A stretch of DNA of 64,000 bases from Watersipora subatra (taxonomy: Eukaryota > Bryozoa > Gymnolaemata > Cheilostomatida > Watersiporidae). The stretch covers positions 23,142,243-23,206,242 of the forward strand of contig NC_088709.1 of NCBI RefSeq assembly GCF_963576615.1, read 5' to 3'. Of the stretch, positions 48,601 through 60,600 are shown one piece after another (position 1 is the first letter of the stretch; the number at the start of each line of letters is the position of its first letter). The translations under genes and the position numbers were made by a program. Below the pieces are notes generated by a model. It worked only from the letters and a program-made list of their open reading frames with translations, searched no databases and had not been told where the DNA came from.

Positions 48601-51600
48601 AGATTTCTCTGTATCCATTTCTTCCTTTTCTTCCTCAGCCTCCATTTCCACTTTAAGAAGCTTGCTGAGCTTTGCCTGGAGCTGAGTCTTTAGACCTTTG
48701 CAGGAAACATTGCGAGCTTCCAGCTCTGTTCTCAGTTCAAGTACCTGAGCCAAGAATTGCAAAGATACTACTCAACTCGCAGGGTCAATACACTTGGTTA
48801 CCAAATGCTTTGCAACTTGAAGCATGTTGAGAGAAAGAGCACACAAAGTTTTACTTGAAGAATTAGTGAATTAACCCTTTGACCAGGTATAAGCCCGCCA
48901 AAAACAATCGAAACTCGTGTAATTTATTTTCGAAAATTCAATAAAATCGATATTTTACGAACATGCATAGCTCAAATCTTAAATTTATTTCTATGAACAA
49001 AATTTTTTGTACAGAAACATTCATTCACATATCTACTATTAAAAAAAATACAACCATGTGCAATTGTCCCTGTATGAAATGTGTGGAAGCATTTTTTCTC
49101 GGTAGAGTCAAACGCTATTAACGTAGCCATGCGAGCCACCATAACGATCGTTTTCTCTGTATATTCCAAGTATATTGAAAGTCCAAAAAGTTTACATCAC
49201 TTCTATCATTTGAATTATTTTTATTCTGATCAGACAAAAAATCACTAAAGATCGCAGGATCAAATAATCTTTTATTTTACCGTTTTGAAAGTCGAACCGA
49301 TGTTGACTGGTTTTTCCAACTTTTATTCTTTTCCAAGGAGGCTCGATTTGTTTAGCTTTTAGCACAAAGCAACGCCTCTCAGATAATCGTTTCATATTGT
49401 AAATCATCGACCGATAGCTTGTTGATGATATTTAAAACTTACTAGTGTTCATATCCTTTGTTTAACGTTACTAGGCGACAGCTTTATAAACGTCTACCGA
49501 AATCGACATAAATGTCGTTTCCCCACGCAACCGGTAAAGGACATTTTGGTCATTTCCCCTGCCAAAGTTTAATAGAAAACAACAATATTTGAAATGGTGC
49601 TGACTGGGCAGCTAGCAATGACATGATCAACCACAGTTTACCCTACAAAACTTTCATTTATTTTGACAAAAAGTTCGTTTAAAGCTTGACCCCCTTAGGA
49701 TATATACAAGTTCAAACAAAATATGTAACTGAGCCTTAAATGTAAATAATGGCTAGGGGTACATATTACAGAGACTTGTACCCAAGTTTAAATAGTTATA
49801 ACAGGTTATTTTTGACAAAATATTTTATATCCGTTGTAGCCATACCAAGCATCTAGCAATTGTGGAAGTAAATCATCAAAAAAAACTATTGTACAACCAG
49901 CTGCCCAATCATTATCCTCAGGTGTGTTCATAGTAACCAATAGTATTTCTGCAAATGCTTCAAGCATGCATATTTTAACCGGCGTAATGACTACAACCAC
50001 AATTATTCCAGTGTGTAGCAAGGTAGCCGCTTGGTCTGGTGGTTAGCATGCCTGTCTGCCAACCTGGAGATTTTGAGTTCAAATCTGGTGTGAAGTGGAT
50101 TTTTCTTTCTTATAACTTTGCCGCTATATCTGGACACACGAATGACAGACCAACAAAGACAAACACTGAGCTTTATATAGAGAGATCATATTTACACTAT
50201 AGAGATATCATATGTACACTAGAGAGAGATCATATAGACTCTATAGAGAGATCGTAGGTACACTATGGAGAGATTGAATAGACACTATAAATAGAATCAT
50301 ATAGATACTATAAATAGAATCATATAGATACTATAAATAGAATCATATAGATTGATCAGATGTACACTAAAGATAGAATAATATAGAGATGTTTAACAAA
50401 ATCGAGAACCTTCATAGTCTTTGGATCCAGCTTTGACCAATGAGTTGGTTCCGGCTTCTCGACGGCCTCCGCATCACCGCCATCAGACTGTACATTCGCT
50501 TCACCATCTTCGTTAATCGACTCCTGCAAGCATGAATATTCTATGACCTTCGTGTGACTGAGCTGGAGGCCTAAATATCCCTAACAATGGCATCAGTGGT
50601 GCTGACATCAGATCAAGCCTTAGTGAATGAGGTCCCTGCAAGCTCAATGCAACTGGAAACCACACAGTCAGCTTATCAGTCTTCAATGGCAGAAAGAGGT
50701 GGGGTGGCGGCACTGGGTGCCCCAACAAGTAGCAATCTAAAATGCAAAGCCTCAGTCTAGGTCGACAATCACCGTCCCATCTTATTAGCAACTAGGTAAA
50801 AGTCTGTAACACTAGGAAATGCAATCAATAATAATGAGTGCCTGTGATTGGCTGGTCTCCGCTGCAGAATTCCCAATTGTAGCCTGTGAGACTGGAGGAT
50901 CTACAGGAAGATTGAGGGGCGTCTCCTCTAGTTGCTTTGCCTCCTCCTCCTCCTCACCGAGTTTGACAAGAAGACTATGTTTGTAGCGATCTTGTAGACT
51001 TAGATAATCCATCATGGTAGGAACAACACTCCAAATATCGGGCAGAAATATGACGACATGCTCCGTATGCTCAGGGATGACCTTGCCCTTGTATGTCTCT
51101 TCAGGTCGCAGGTAACTTATGTCAACAAACTTATACCTGCAGTGCACCAGATGCACAGAAACAAGAAACCATGATGTTATATCGCAAACAAACATCGCAT
51201 GCTGGTAACAAAAGAGTGAATATATCAAGGAAAATGAAGACAAAATGATAGTCATGAACTTGCAATTACAAATATAGTAGTATCTGTGACATCAAACTTG
51301 ATCGGCTGACAAAGCTTGTGAATACAAGAATCATGGAGAACTATATGGAAAGGGAAACATACCACTGCGTGCACGCCGACAGATCTATCCCTGTGAGGTT
51401 GCGTGTTGTGCGGATGGCTGTGTTGACAAGTACTTGCGGATTGCTAGCTGGATTTTCTCCATCCAAACTCGGACTCCATGGACCTCCGATGGCAAGGGGT
51501 TCATTTTTAGAGCGCATTCCTACGAGGAATTGCAAAACCCGAGTCGGATGGGTAAAGTCTCCGTCCCGAGTCTCTTCCGACAAAGAGCAACACTGCTTGT

Positions 51601-54600
51601 AAATCTCCTCCATAGAAGGCTGTGTTAGAAGCATTACCTGTGAAATGAAAAAGCGCATCAAAAACTTGCTATTCGTGAGACGGGAGGGTGGACACTGAGA
51701 GTCAGCGGTAGAAACCCTGGCAAAGAGTGGACGACCCTACTTAGTAATGAATATTTAGAATGGCGATACCGGTTTTAACTAAAGTGAAAAACCAGTAGCC
51801 AAACGCTATTTTCTAAAATAATATATTGTATATCCCAGCTTATAAACTGATTTTGAAAAGCAAAAAATTGCCAAACTAAGGGGTCTGGCTTACGCATGTA
51901 ACTCTGATTGAAAGCATATGAAATGACGTTATGCTAACTTAATTTCAACAACTACAACTACAAACATGCTAGAAAGCGGCTGGTAGCCTTTTACTAACAG
52001 TTTGTGTTATACAATAGCAATGGCATGTACTTGTAAAAAAGCTGCATGTGAAAATTCATTGAAAAAAAAATGCAATGGGACAGATGCATTTAGCTTTTGT
52101 TCTCATGGTAAGAGCGTGCGCAGCTGCACGAAGCGGCTATGCTTGATAATAGTAGGCTATGATGGCAATAATAATCCAATGATGGTTTGTTGGTCATACA
52201 TATGATCGTTTAGTTTTATGCGTGTCATATGCAATTGCATAAATAGTATCGCTGGTAAAGTTTAACAGATTTTACTAAAGAAATGTCGATTTTACCCATA
52301 AAAGGAAACGAGGTTCTACACTGCCTCTTTTAAACTAAAAGCAAGAGGCATAACATAACAATAATGATTACCACTATCATATACTCTTTCGCTATCAAAT
52401 AATTTTTTTACCGTGGTAGTTAAATGTTCGGTAAAACCAAATATTTAACATTGGAGCCTATGTTGTCCTAGCATTTGACCAAACTAATTAGCATAAAAGT
52501 TTATATCATCCGATGCTATAAAAAAGCCACAAATGTGTTGCAGAATGAGTTCCGGGCACTTTTGTGTCCTACTCATACTACTGTGGTTGACCAATTGAGC
52601 ATGTTCGGAGTCAGACGAGTTACCACTATTACCATCGGTTATGGCATTATTATTACAGTTAAAAATGAATACGTACTTATCGCCACTACCACTATTGCCC
52701 AATATATAATCATCAGAATTACATTGATTTAAATTTGTAAGCCTACATAGCTGTAATGCATCTGATCCTTGTGAAGAAAACATAGCTATATAAAGTGCTT
52801 TTGCAAAGCGAAGCTAAGGTAAGCGTGAGATGCAAACATTTTCCATTGGCTCAACGCACACAAATGGTTGTTTTCCTTCGATTAAGTGGAGAGACTACTC
52901 TACCTCTTTGACTAGAGGCCAGATCATATCATGATTGTCGGATTTATCAGGAACGTATGTTTCTCCAATCGTAATTCCAAGATAATGATACAACTACTCA
53001 CCAATCAGAAACTTTCTGTACTAAGCCTAAAAAGCTGCTCCACATCCACAGCCTTTTGCTTTGATAGATGCTTACGGCATGGTATGATTTATAGGATCAG
53101 CTCAAATGCAGATTCTTATACATTTCCTGATTTCAAGGATGTTTTTCTAGGGTAGGCTCATATGCGAGAAAGGCTTATATGCGGGACATACGGTAAGTAA
53201 TAACCGTCTACAGTAACATCTACTGTAGCATCATAACATTAGAGCTAACCTAAGGCTGGCGGTCGAAGATAACAGTAAACAATACTGCTACCGCTACAAC
53301 TTAGCACCATCTTTTATCCGTGTCTAGAACAAGCATACCTCATATCAAGTAAACTACGTGTATCAGAATAGGGATACGAATGAATTTGAGTGGTACATGA
53401 CCATGAATATAGCTGAGAGTAGAGTAACTTATTATGAAGTGAGCTATGTCAGTAACGAATAGACAATAGCACGAGGACTGAGAGAATAACTGATATATTG
53501 AACTGAGACCAAGCGACTATACACCAATTCTATTGAACACCAGTAAGTAGATGACTTCGAAGTTGCATACTCAACAGAAATCAAGTCTCCTGTATAGGAA
53601 CACACGGAGGCAATTGAGAACTTATGCATGAATGCAAACACACATATAGAGGTGTTACATATGCGTTGGAAGCGTGACAGCAAACCGAGTGACTCTATTA
53701 CTCCGCTACACACTGTATGTACGTGTATATATTTTTCAATTACTTACAAATATGGCATCGCTGTATCCTCAAAACTGTGATTTGGTCTGTACACGAATTT
53801 TCTTACATAAAATGCAAACTCTAGTAAATACTCTTACTAGCATACAACATTTGAAGCTTATTGAAGCATTGTAGTCGAGTATGTGAAAGTGAACAAGCCG
53901 GTGAAAATTATAGCGCAAAAAAATAAATATGATAAAAACTATTCAATGAAGCCTCGACACATGGAACTAACTAGGTGAATGCCCGGGTAATAAGTCTTTG
54001 CACGAAAAATTTACTTTTATTCAACATATAACAACATTTACCATTCTAGCTTTTAAACTTCATATCATGAGAAAAGTGTTTTGTGCAGTTTAAATAAATT
54101 AAGAGAAAAAATAAAACAACTGTCAAGGTTTTCAAACTTTGTCAAACAACTTAACTTTCACACTTCATATCATGAGGAAAGTGTTTTGTGCAGGTCAAAT
54201 AAATTAAGAGAAAAAATAAAACAACTGTCAAGGTTTTCAAACTTTGTCAAACAACTTAACTTTCACACTTCATATCATGAGGAAAGTGTTTTGTGCAGGT
54301 CAAATAAATTAAGAGAAAAAATAAAACAACTGTCAAGGTTTTCAAACTTTGTCAAACAACTTAACTTTCACACTTCATGTCATGAGGAAAGTGTTTTGTG
54401 CAGGTCAAATAAATTAAGAGAAAAAATAAAACAATTGTCAAGGTTTTCAAACTTTGTCAAACAACTTAACTTTCACACTTCATATCATGAGGAAAGTGTT
54501 TTGTGCAGGTCAAATAAATTAAGAGAAAAAATAAAACAACTGTCAAGGTTTTCAAACTTTGTCAAACAACCTAACTTTCAAACTTCATAACATGAGAAAA

Positions 54601-57600
54601 AATGTTTTGTGCTGGTCAAATAAATAAAAAACCACTCCAAAAGGGTTTAAATGTAAATGTGAAATAGTTAGCAAGCAATAGCTAAATTAAGTCTGTTTTG
54701 CTACGATTACCATAAAAGATGGTTTGGTAATGATACAATTAATACGAACTGAGAAAACAAAATAAAAATCTTGAATACGAAAATGTTGAAACAATTCTTG
54801 CATAGAAGTGTGTGTGCGTATAAAAAAAGTTACTGTTCCAGTAGAAGCTATCATCAAAACTTCGAATACGACGATAATGCTGCCTCTCGATACTGATAAA
54901 AATGAAACGTGAGATATTGGACTGTCTTTGTCTGACCGAACGGAGAGAGAAGATATAGAGACTATTCCTACTCAAGATAACACGATTGCTATTCATCTAT
55001 ATATATATATTCCTCAATGTATGTCCGTGTGTCGTATGTCTGTCCGCATTCCGGCCATAGCTATTATTAGAATAACTGCAGCTGGACAACAATGCTGACG
55101 CAATGTCATGGAGTACTGTCATTAGAAAAGAGTACTGTCATTGTCAAAAGAGTTTAGATTTAAATGTGAAATAATTAGCAAATAATAGCTAAATTAAGTC
55201 TGTTTTGCTACGATTATAATAAAACATGATTTGGTAAAGACAAAATTAATACCAACTGAGAAAACAAAATAAAAATCATGAATATGTTGAATTACTAATA
55301 ACAATTTGTGCACAGAAATGTTTGTGTGTTTGTATAAAAAAGGTTATTGTTTCAGCAGATGCTTATCCATCAAAACTTTGAACACGACAATACTGGTACC
55401 TCTCGATACTGGTACAAAAATGTAAAAATGAGATATCAGACTATCTTTGTCTGGTACTTTGTCTGACCGAACAGAAAGAGACTGCAAAGGCTATTCCTAC
55501 TCGAGATAATACAATTGTCTGTGTGAAAAATATCTCCCTTTATCGATTTAGCAATTAAACCTTACAAAAACTGGAAATAGAAGTGTAACCTACATTTGAA
55601 ATTGAGACAACAAATTAAAAAAATTATAAATTAAAAAGTAAGTAATGGTACAAAAAATTAGTTTTTCAACTTCAAAAAATAACAAATGTAAAGGTAATAT
55701 TAGTTAATAATCAAAAGTGCATATTTGGCGTGCAATTTTGCACCGTATGCGAACGGTATACACTATATGATAAGTGCAACACATTTATAAGGTCTGTATG
55801 GCTCAGTGGTGAATTGCGGGATTAGAAGATTGCAGTTGTAATCACCGTAGTTCAAATACAACAAACAGCAAACTTTTAATCCAAGATTTTAATAGCTATA
55901 GCTGGACATACACAAACTTTGAAAAATATATATGTAGATACATTCAAATAGTTGCCCCTTGTGTCAAGACTGTCAGATATTGGAGAAAATCTGGTGAAAA
56001 TATATAGAACATGAAATTCATATGCAAAGGTTTGACATCTAACGCAGAGTATGGAAGATGCATCCACATTAGTTTACAGAGTTCCATCTACACATGAGCA
56101 TTACAGCTTACATTGGATCAACATACGGTACTGTTATTGACACAAATTACGACTGTTCAGAGTAGAAACAAGAGGATAACAAAGAAATATATGATCAAAC
56201 CTTGGCACTGTAGGCGTAATCCGCATCCGATGGGTCGACTGTCTCTGGAAAGGGCTTCAAAGGTGTAACGTCTTTTGGACAAATATGAAATCTAGTTGAA
56301 TTACCAAGAGGAAAGGTTCTATGTAGAGGAAAAGCCTTCACCCAGTCCAAGGAGAGATTGAAAAAATCACTCGGTATGTACATATTGCTATATCTGTTCT
56401 TCACTGCCAAGACGGAGCAGGACTCGCTGAAAAGAAACAGAAAACCACGTATAAACAAAACTTTCTGCCTAAACTAAGAAAAAGGTTACAAAAGAATAAA
56501 AACCCACAAACTACAAAAGAATTACGATGGGAGAAACATACATTCCTGATAAATCCGACAATCATGAAATGATCTGGTCTCTAGTCAAAGAGATATAGTA
56601 ATAAAAGGGTTCAAGATAGCGATCTGGCAGAGCAAAAGAACTAGCATAGTTTCCAAACTAAGGTTCAACGCAGTTAACAATTAAACTAGAAGTAACCTTG
56701 CCTACCGTCACATGCAAATATTGTTTTTGACAAATAATCTTCAGCCTGAGGATCGTGTATGAATGCATCAGACTACAGTAGACGCCTCTACAGTAGACGC
56801 CTCTATAACGTAAACTCTATTAAATGTAAAGAATCTATGTAGTATTTGCTTTTTACTACATAAAAAAATTTAAATTAAATTAACAAAATTAAAACATAAA
56901 TAAATACAAATTCCATATACCCTAGGACACTTATGTATTCGCCTCATCTAACTGTCGCGTTTTCACGGAGTCATCTTCTCGCGAAAACTTCATGAGTGAA
57001 ACTAAACTATCATAACGAACGAGCGAAAACGCGAAATTAAATAGCTTTGTTCATTGATAGTCCAAGAAACAAATGGCAGCAAGCGATCAAATTGCATCAT
57101 CGATATCGCCCATACAATTCTACATGCAGTTCACAATTACAAACTAGTCCCAAATTGAAAAAAATTTTCTTACCCGTGAATTGGACCTGAGGAATCTAAT
57201 TATGTTTGTTCCATTGCATTTATTTTCACATCACTATATTTTCGCACTCATCAGAGCTGCGAAATTAAGTTGCAGCAAAATTTTACTCTGTATGCTACTC
57301 ACGAAACTAAATACTAGGGAAATATAAGTGTCCTAGGGTAGCGTAACGCATCAAGACAGTGCAAGTTCTCAAACTCTATTTGAATAACGACAGCCCCATA
57401 ATTAGACTTAAAAATATTATTTTCTCTCTTGACGCACCAAAGAGAGAAAACAACGTAAAGGGGGATTGTTACATTAACTTAATGTGAAATTACCGCGAAC
57501 ATGGACCTAAACCTAATGTAACTGATGAAAAGGAGAAATGTTGTTGATACAAAACAATAATACTAGTTACTGTATAGACATTAAATTAAGATATTAATTT

Positions 57601-60600
57601 TAGTTTTTTCAATTTGGAAGAGTGCCAAAGAAGTGAGTTTGAGACTATCTTGGAACAGATTAGGCTGTATACACGTATTTTATGTTTCGTACAGTGCAGA
57701 ATCCCTATAAAGGAAACATTCTCAGAACGAATTATTTACGTTGTAGGGGTGTCTACTCTAGCAGGTTGGAAAAAAAAGGCAATCAAGTTGAAGAATCTTG
57801 AAGACTATTTTACATGCTATATCTACATATGCACTTAGGTTTAGGTGTGTGGTTACCTGCATGTTTTCCTACGCAAAAATGATGATTCTAGAGTGGGAGC
57901 GCACCCCCAAATCAAAGCTCTGTTTAAGTGGCTTCACAAATGTCCACAACTCTATGCACGCTGTTATAGGGTTTCTAAAACATTTATTCAAGGCAAACCA
58001 CTAAATGTCATAACGTTAGAGAATTGGAAAACGTACGTGTCGAATGAAAGAGGGGAGATGGTAATGCTGTATCGGGGAGCAGTTCTCTGCTTCCGTCGAG
58101 GACTTCGACTTCTACTTCGAGCCTTAGGTGACCGAGACCGGCGTCTTGGTGGTGGAGATCTTGAGCGTCTCCTCGGAGATCTCTGCCTATCCCGCCTTTC
58201 ATCTCGACGATCTCGCTGGTCAAACCTGCTGTAACAAGATACCATAAAAACCAGTTTAACCATATTCTTCATCATGATCCATTCAGGAAATGGATGCCTT
58301 CCACATCGTATGCTTTCAGCAAAACGATGCTCTCAGAGAAGACCAATAAAAACATATTTAATTATATAAATGCGTACTACTTCTAAACTTTGAATGGTAA
58401 AACAAACGAAATCACAAAAAGTCGGTATGTGAAGCATTTCTGGCTAAGATCAGAGCATTTAGGAATGATCCTAACTTAATTCATCCTGACAACAGCTATT
58501 GAACAAATACAAAACCATCAAAATATTCCGACATGGGGTCGCAAGAGAAACTAATTTAAAAAAGAATGACTGAACAAATAATAATGTTGCTCAACGACCA
58601 TTATAAGATAAACCTCAACGCTAGTATTATTGATAAAAATAACAAACCTGGTACGATTACCAGCTGATTGGTTATCGGGCCGTGAGTGATGCTTGCCCAT
58701 ACCGGTAGATGTACTGGAGTTGTATCCTCCCCGGCCATGTGACTGCTGACCAGACATGTGATGTAGTTGCATATTCATCCCTTCAAAAGATAGATAACCA
58801 GACATCTATTAATCAGAAGAATGCCAGTTGATAACAGAGAATTACTACCATTCTCATCACAGATTTCAGAAAGGTAATAACTTTGACACATTGTTTTGTG
58901 AAAAAAAATTGTGAAAAAGCTAACAATTGGATTAGCTAGTATACTGCTGCATAAACTGTAATAATGCAGCAACTGGAAAGTATTTCAAATTAATAAATTA
59001 CTTTTGGACAATAGATATTCGAAGATCAGGTACGTATTTGAAACAAGTATATTAACTACTTCCTACAAATACAAATAGCCTAGAACGAAACTCTCGATTC
59101 AGGCATAATAGATATCCAACCACGACTGTTCTTCCCTACTGAATCGCACCTTCTGTGAATAGCATTTTCTGTTAACCCTTTAGCGACCGCGGGCTTACGG
59201 CTGGAAATTCCCCAGCGTACCAGTGCATTTACTATGGCGATTTGAGCCTTCGACACCACTGCGTAAAAACTGCATCAATTTTCTTTAAAATTGAGTTAGT
59301 TACATAAATTAACATGCATCGGAATCCTGAGAAATTTCTCTACAAGCTGATACTTTTTTAATGTAGTTAGCTTGTATTTGCTTACCTGCAAGAGTCGCAA
59401 TTCGTTGAAGCTACGAGTTTTTTTATGTTAGTACGTCATTTTCGATTGTATTTTATATTCACTAAAAGCAATTGGCAATGTTGTATAAAAAATTCTTGCA
59501 TGGATTCATATGTTCACAACAATTTGCAAAAAAAATTAGTCGTCCAAGAGCATTGAAAGCGGAGTTATGAGCTCCGATGTGTAGCGGGAGCGCCATTGGA
59601 AAAGCTCGAGACGCCATGTCCATAAGCAGCGCAAGACAGTCATCCGACAAGGTTGCTCCAACCTTCGTGCAAATTGGCACAAAACTGCAAATGAATATGC
59701 ATCTGGAAGCTGAGACATTTTCCTGCAGAATGAGATTTTTTCCTCTACACAGCTTGCAAAAACTTTGCAGCTAGACATCTATATATGCGCAGTTACAATT
59801 TTTTGCTCTGAATTTTTATGCATTTCTTGAGACTAGATTTATGTAAAAAATTTGCATATAAAGTCATTGCACAGATTCATGTGTGCTGCAGCAAAGATTA
59901 ACTGGATGTGTGCAAGAAGAATTAAGTCGTGAGCCTATATTCACACATTTGGTGAAGCAGCAAAAGACAGGAAGCAACATTTATGAGCAGAAACAGCAAA
60001 TCACGGACTGCTAGATTGCAGAACAATATGAGAACTGAACTATTTGATTAGACTGCTGCTCTGAAGATGGCAGTGTGCAACAAATACATCACATCAATGC
60101 ACAACTAATACAATAGATTAGCAAATGTATGTACAAAAGCTAGCAATACAAAGCAGTGAAGCATTTGCAGAAACTAAATAAAATACTATTTGTAAATAAA
60201 TTTAGCTAGCATGGTAAGGATCAAAACATGACTCGCACAAAGATATTCCAAAATTGCCTCCGCTGCCAGTGCAATCAGCTTGCTCATCGACAATGTATAC
60301 AGACAATTGGTGCACATAGCCAGAGACAGCAATGGAAAGCAAATAACATAATTCCAAATTTAGATCTTTTAGATGGAATATGCTGTCTGAAGTTGAGCCA
60401 GCCTTTCTATGCCAGCAAGCTTTCATCTACAAATATAAATTTATCAGATAGAAAAACAGGATAGAACCAGTCGCATGTCATGGCAAAAACATTTTTTAAT
60501 TTGAACAATTTATTGCCAGCAGGGTCTTCAAAATTGTCAATAAAGTGTAAACTTGCTCCTAATTTTCTTTCAATTTATAAACTGATTAAAAATCAGCGTA

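Noticed and set aside
52002..52205. Small Cys/Lys-rich plus-strand frame (ACTCKKAACENSLKKKC)
   Set aside because: The cysteine pattern recalls transposon-encoded zinc knuckles, but it is too short and isolated to assign.
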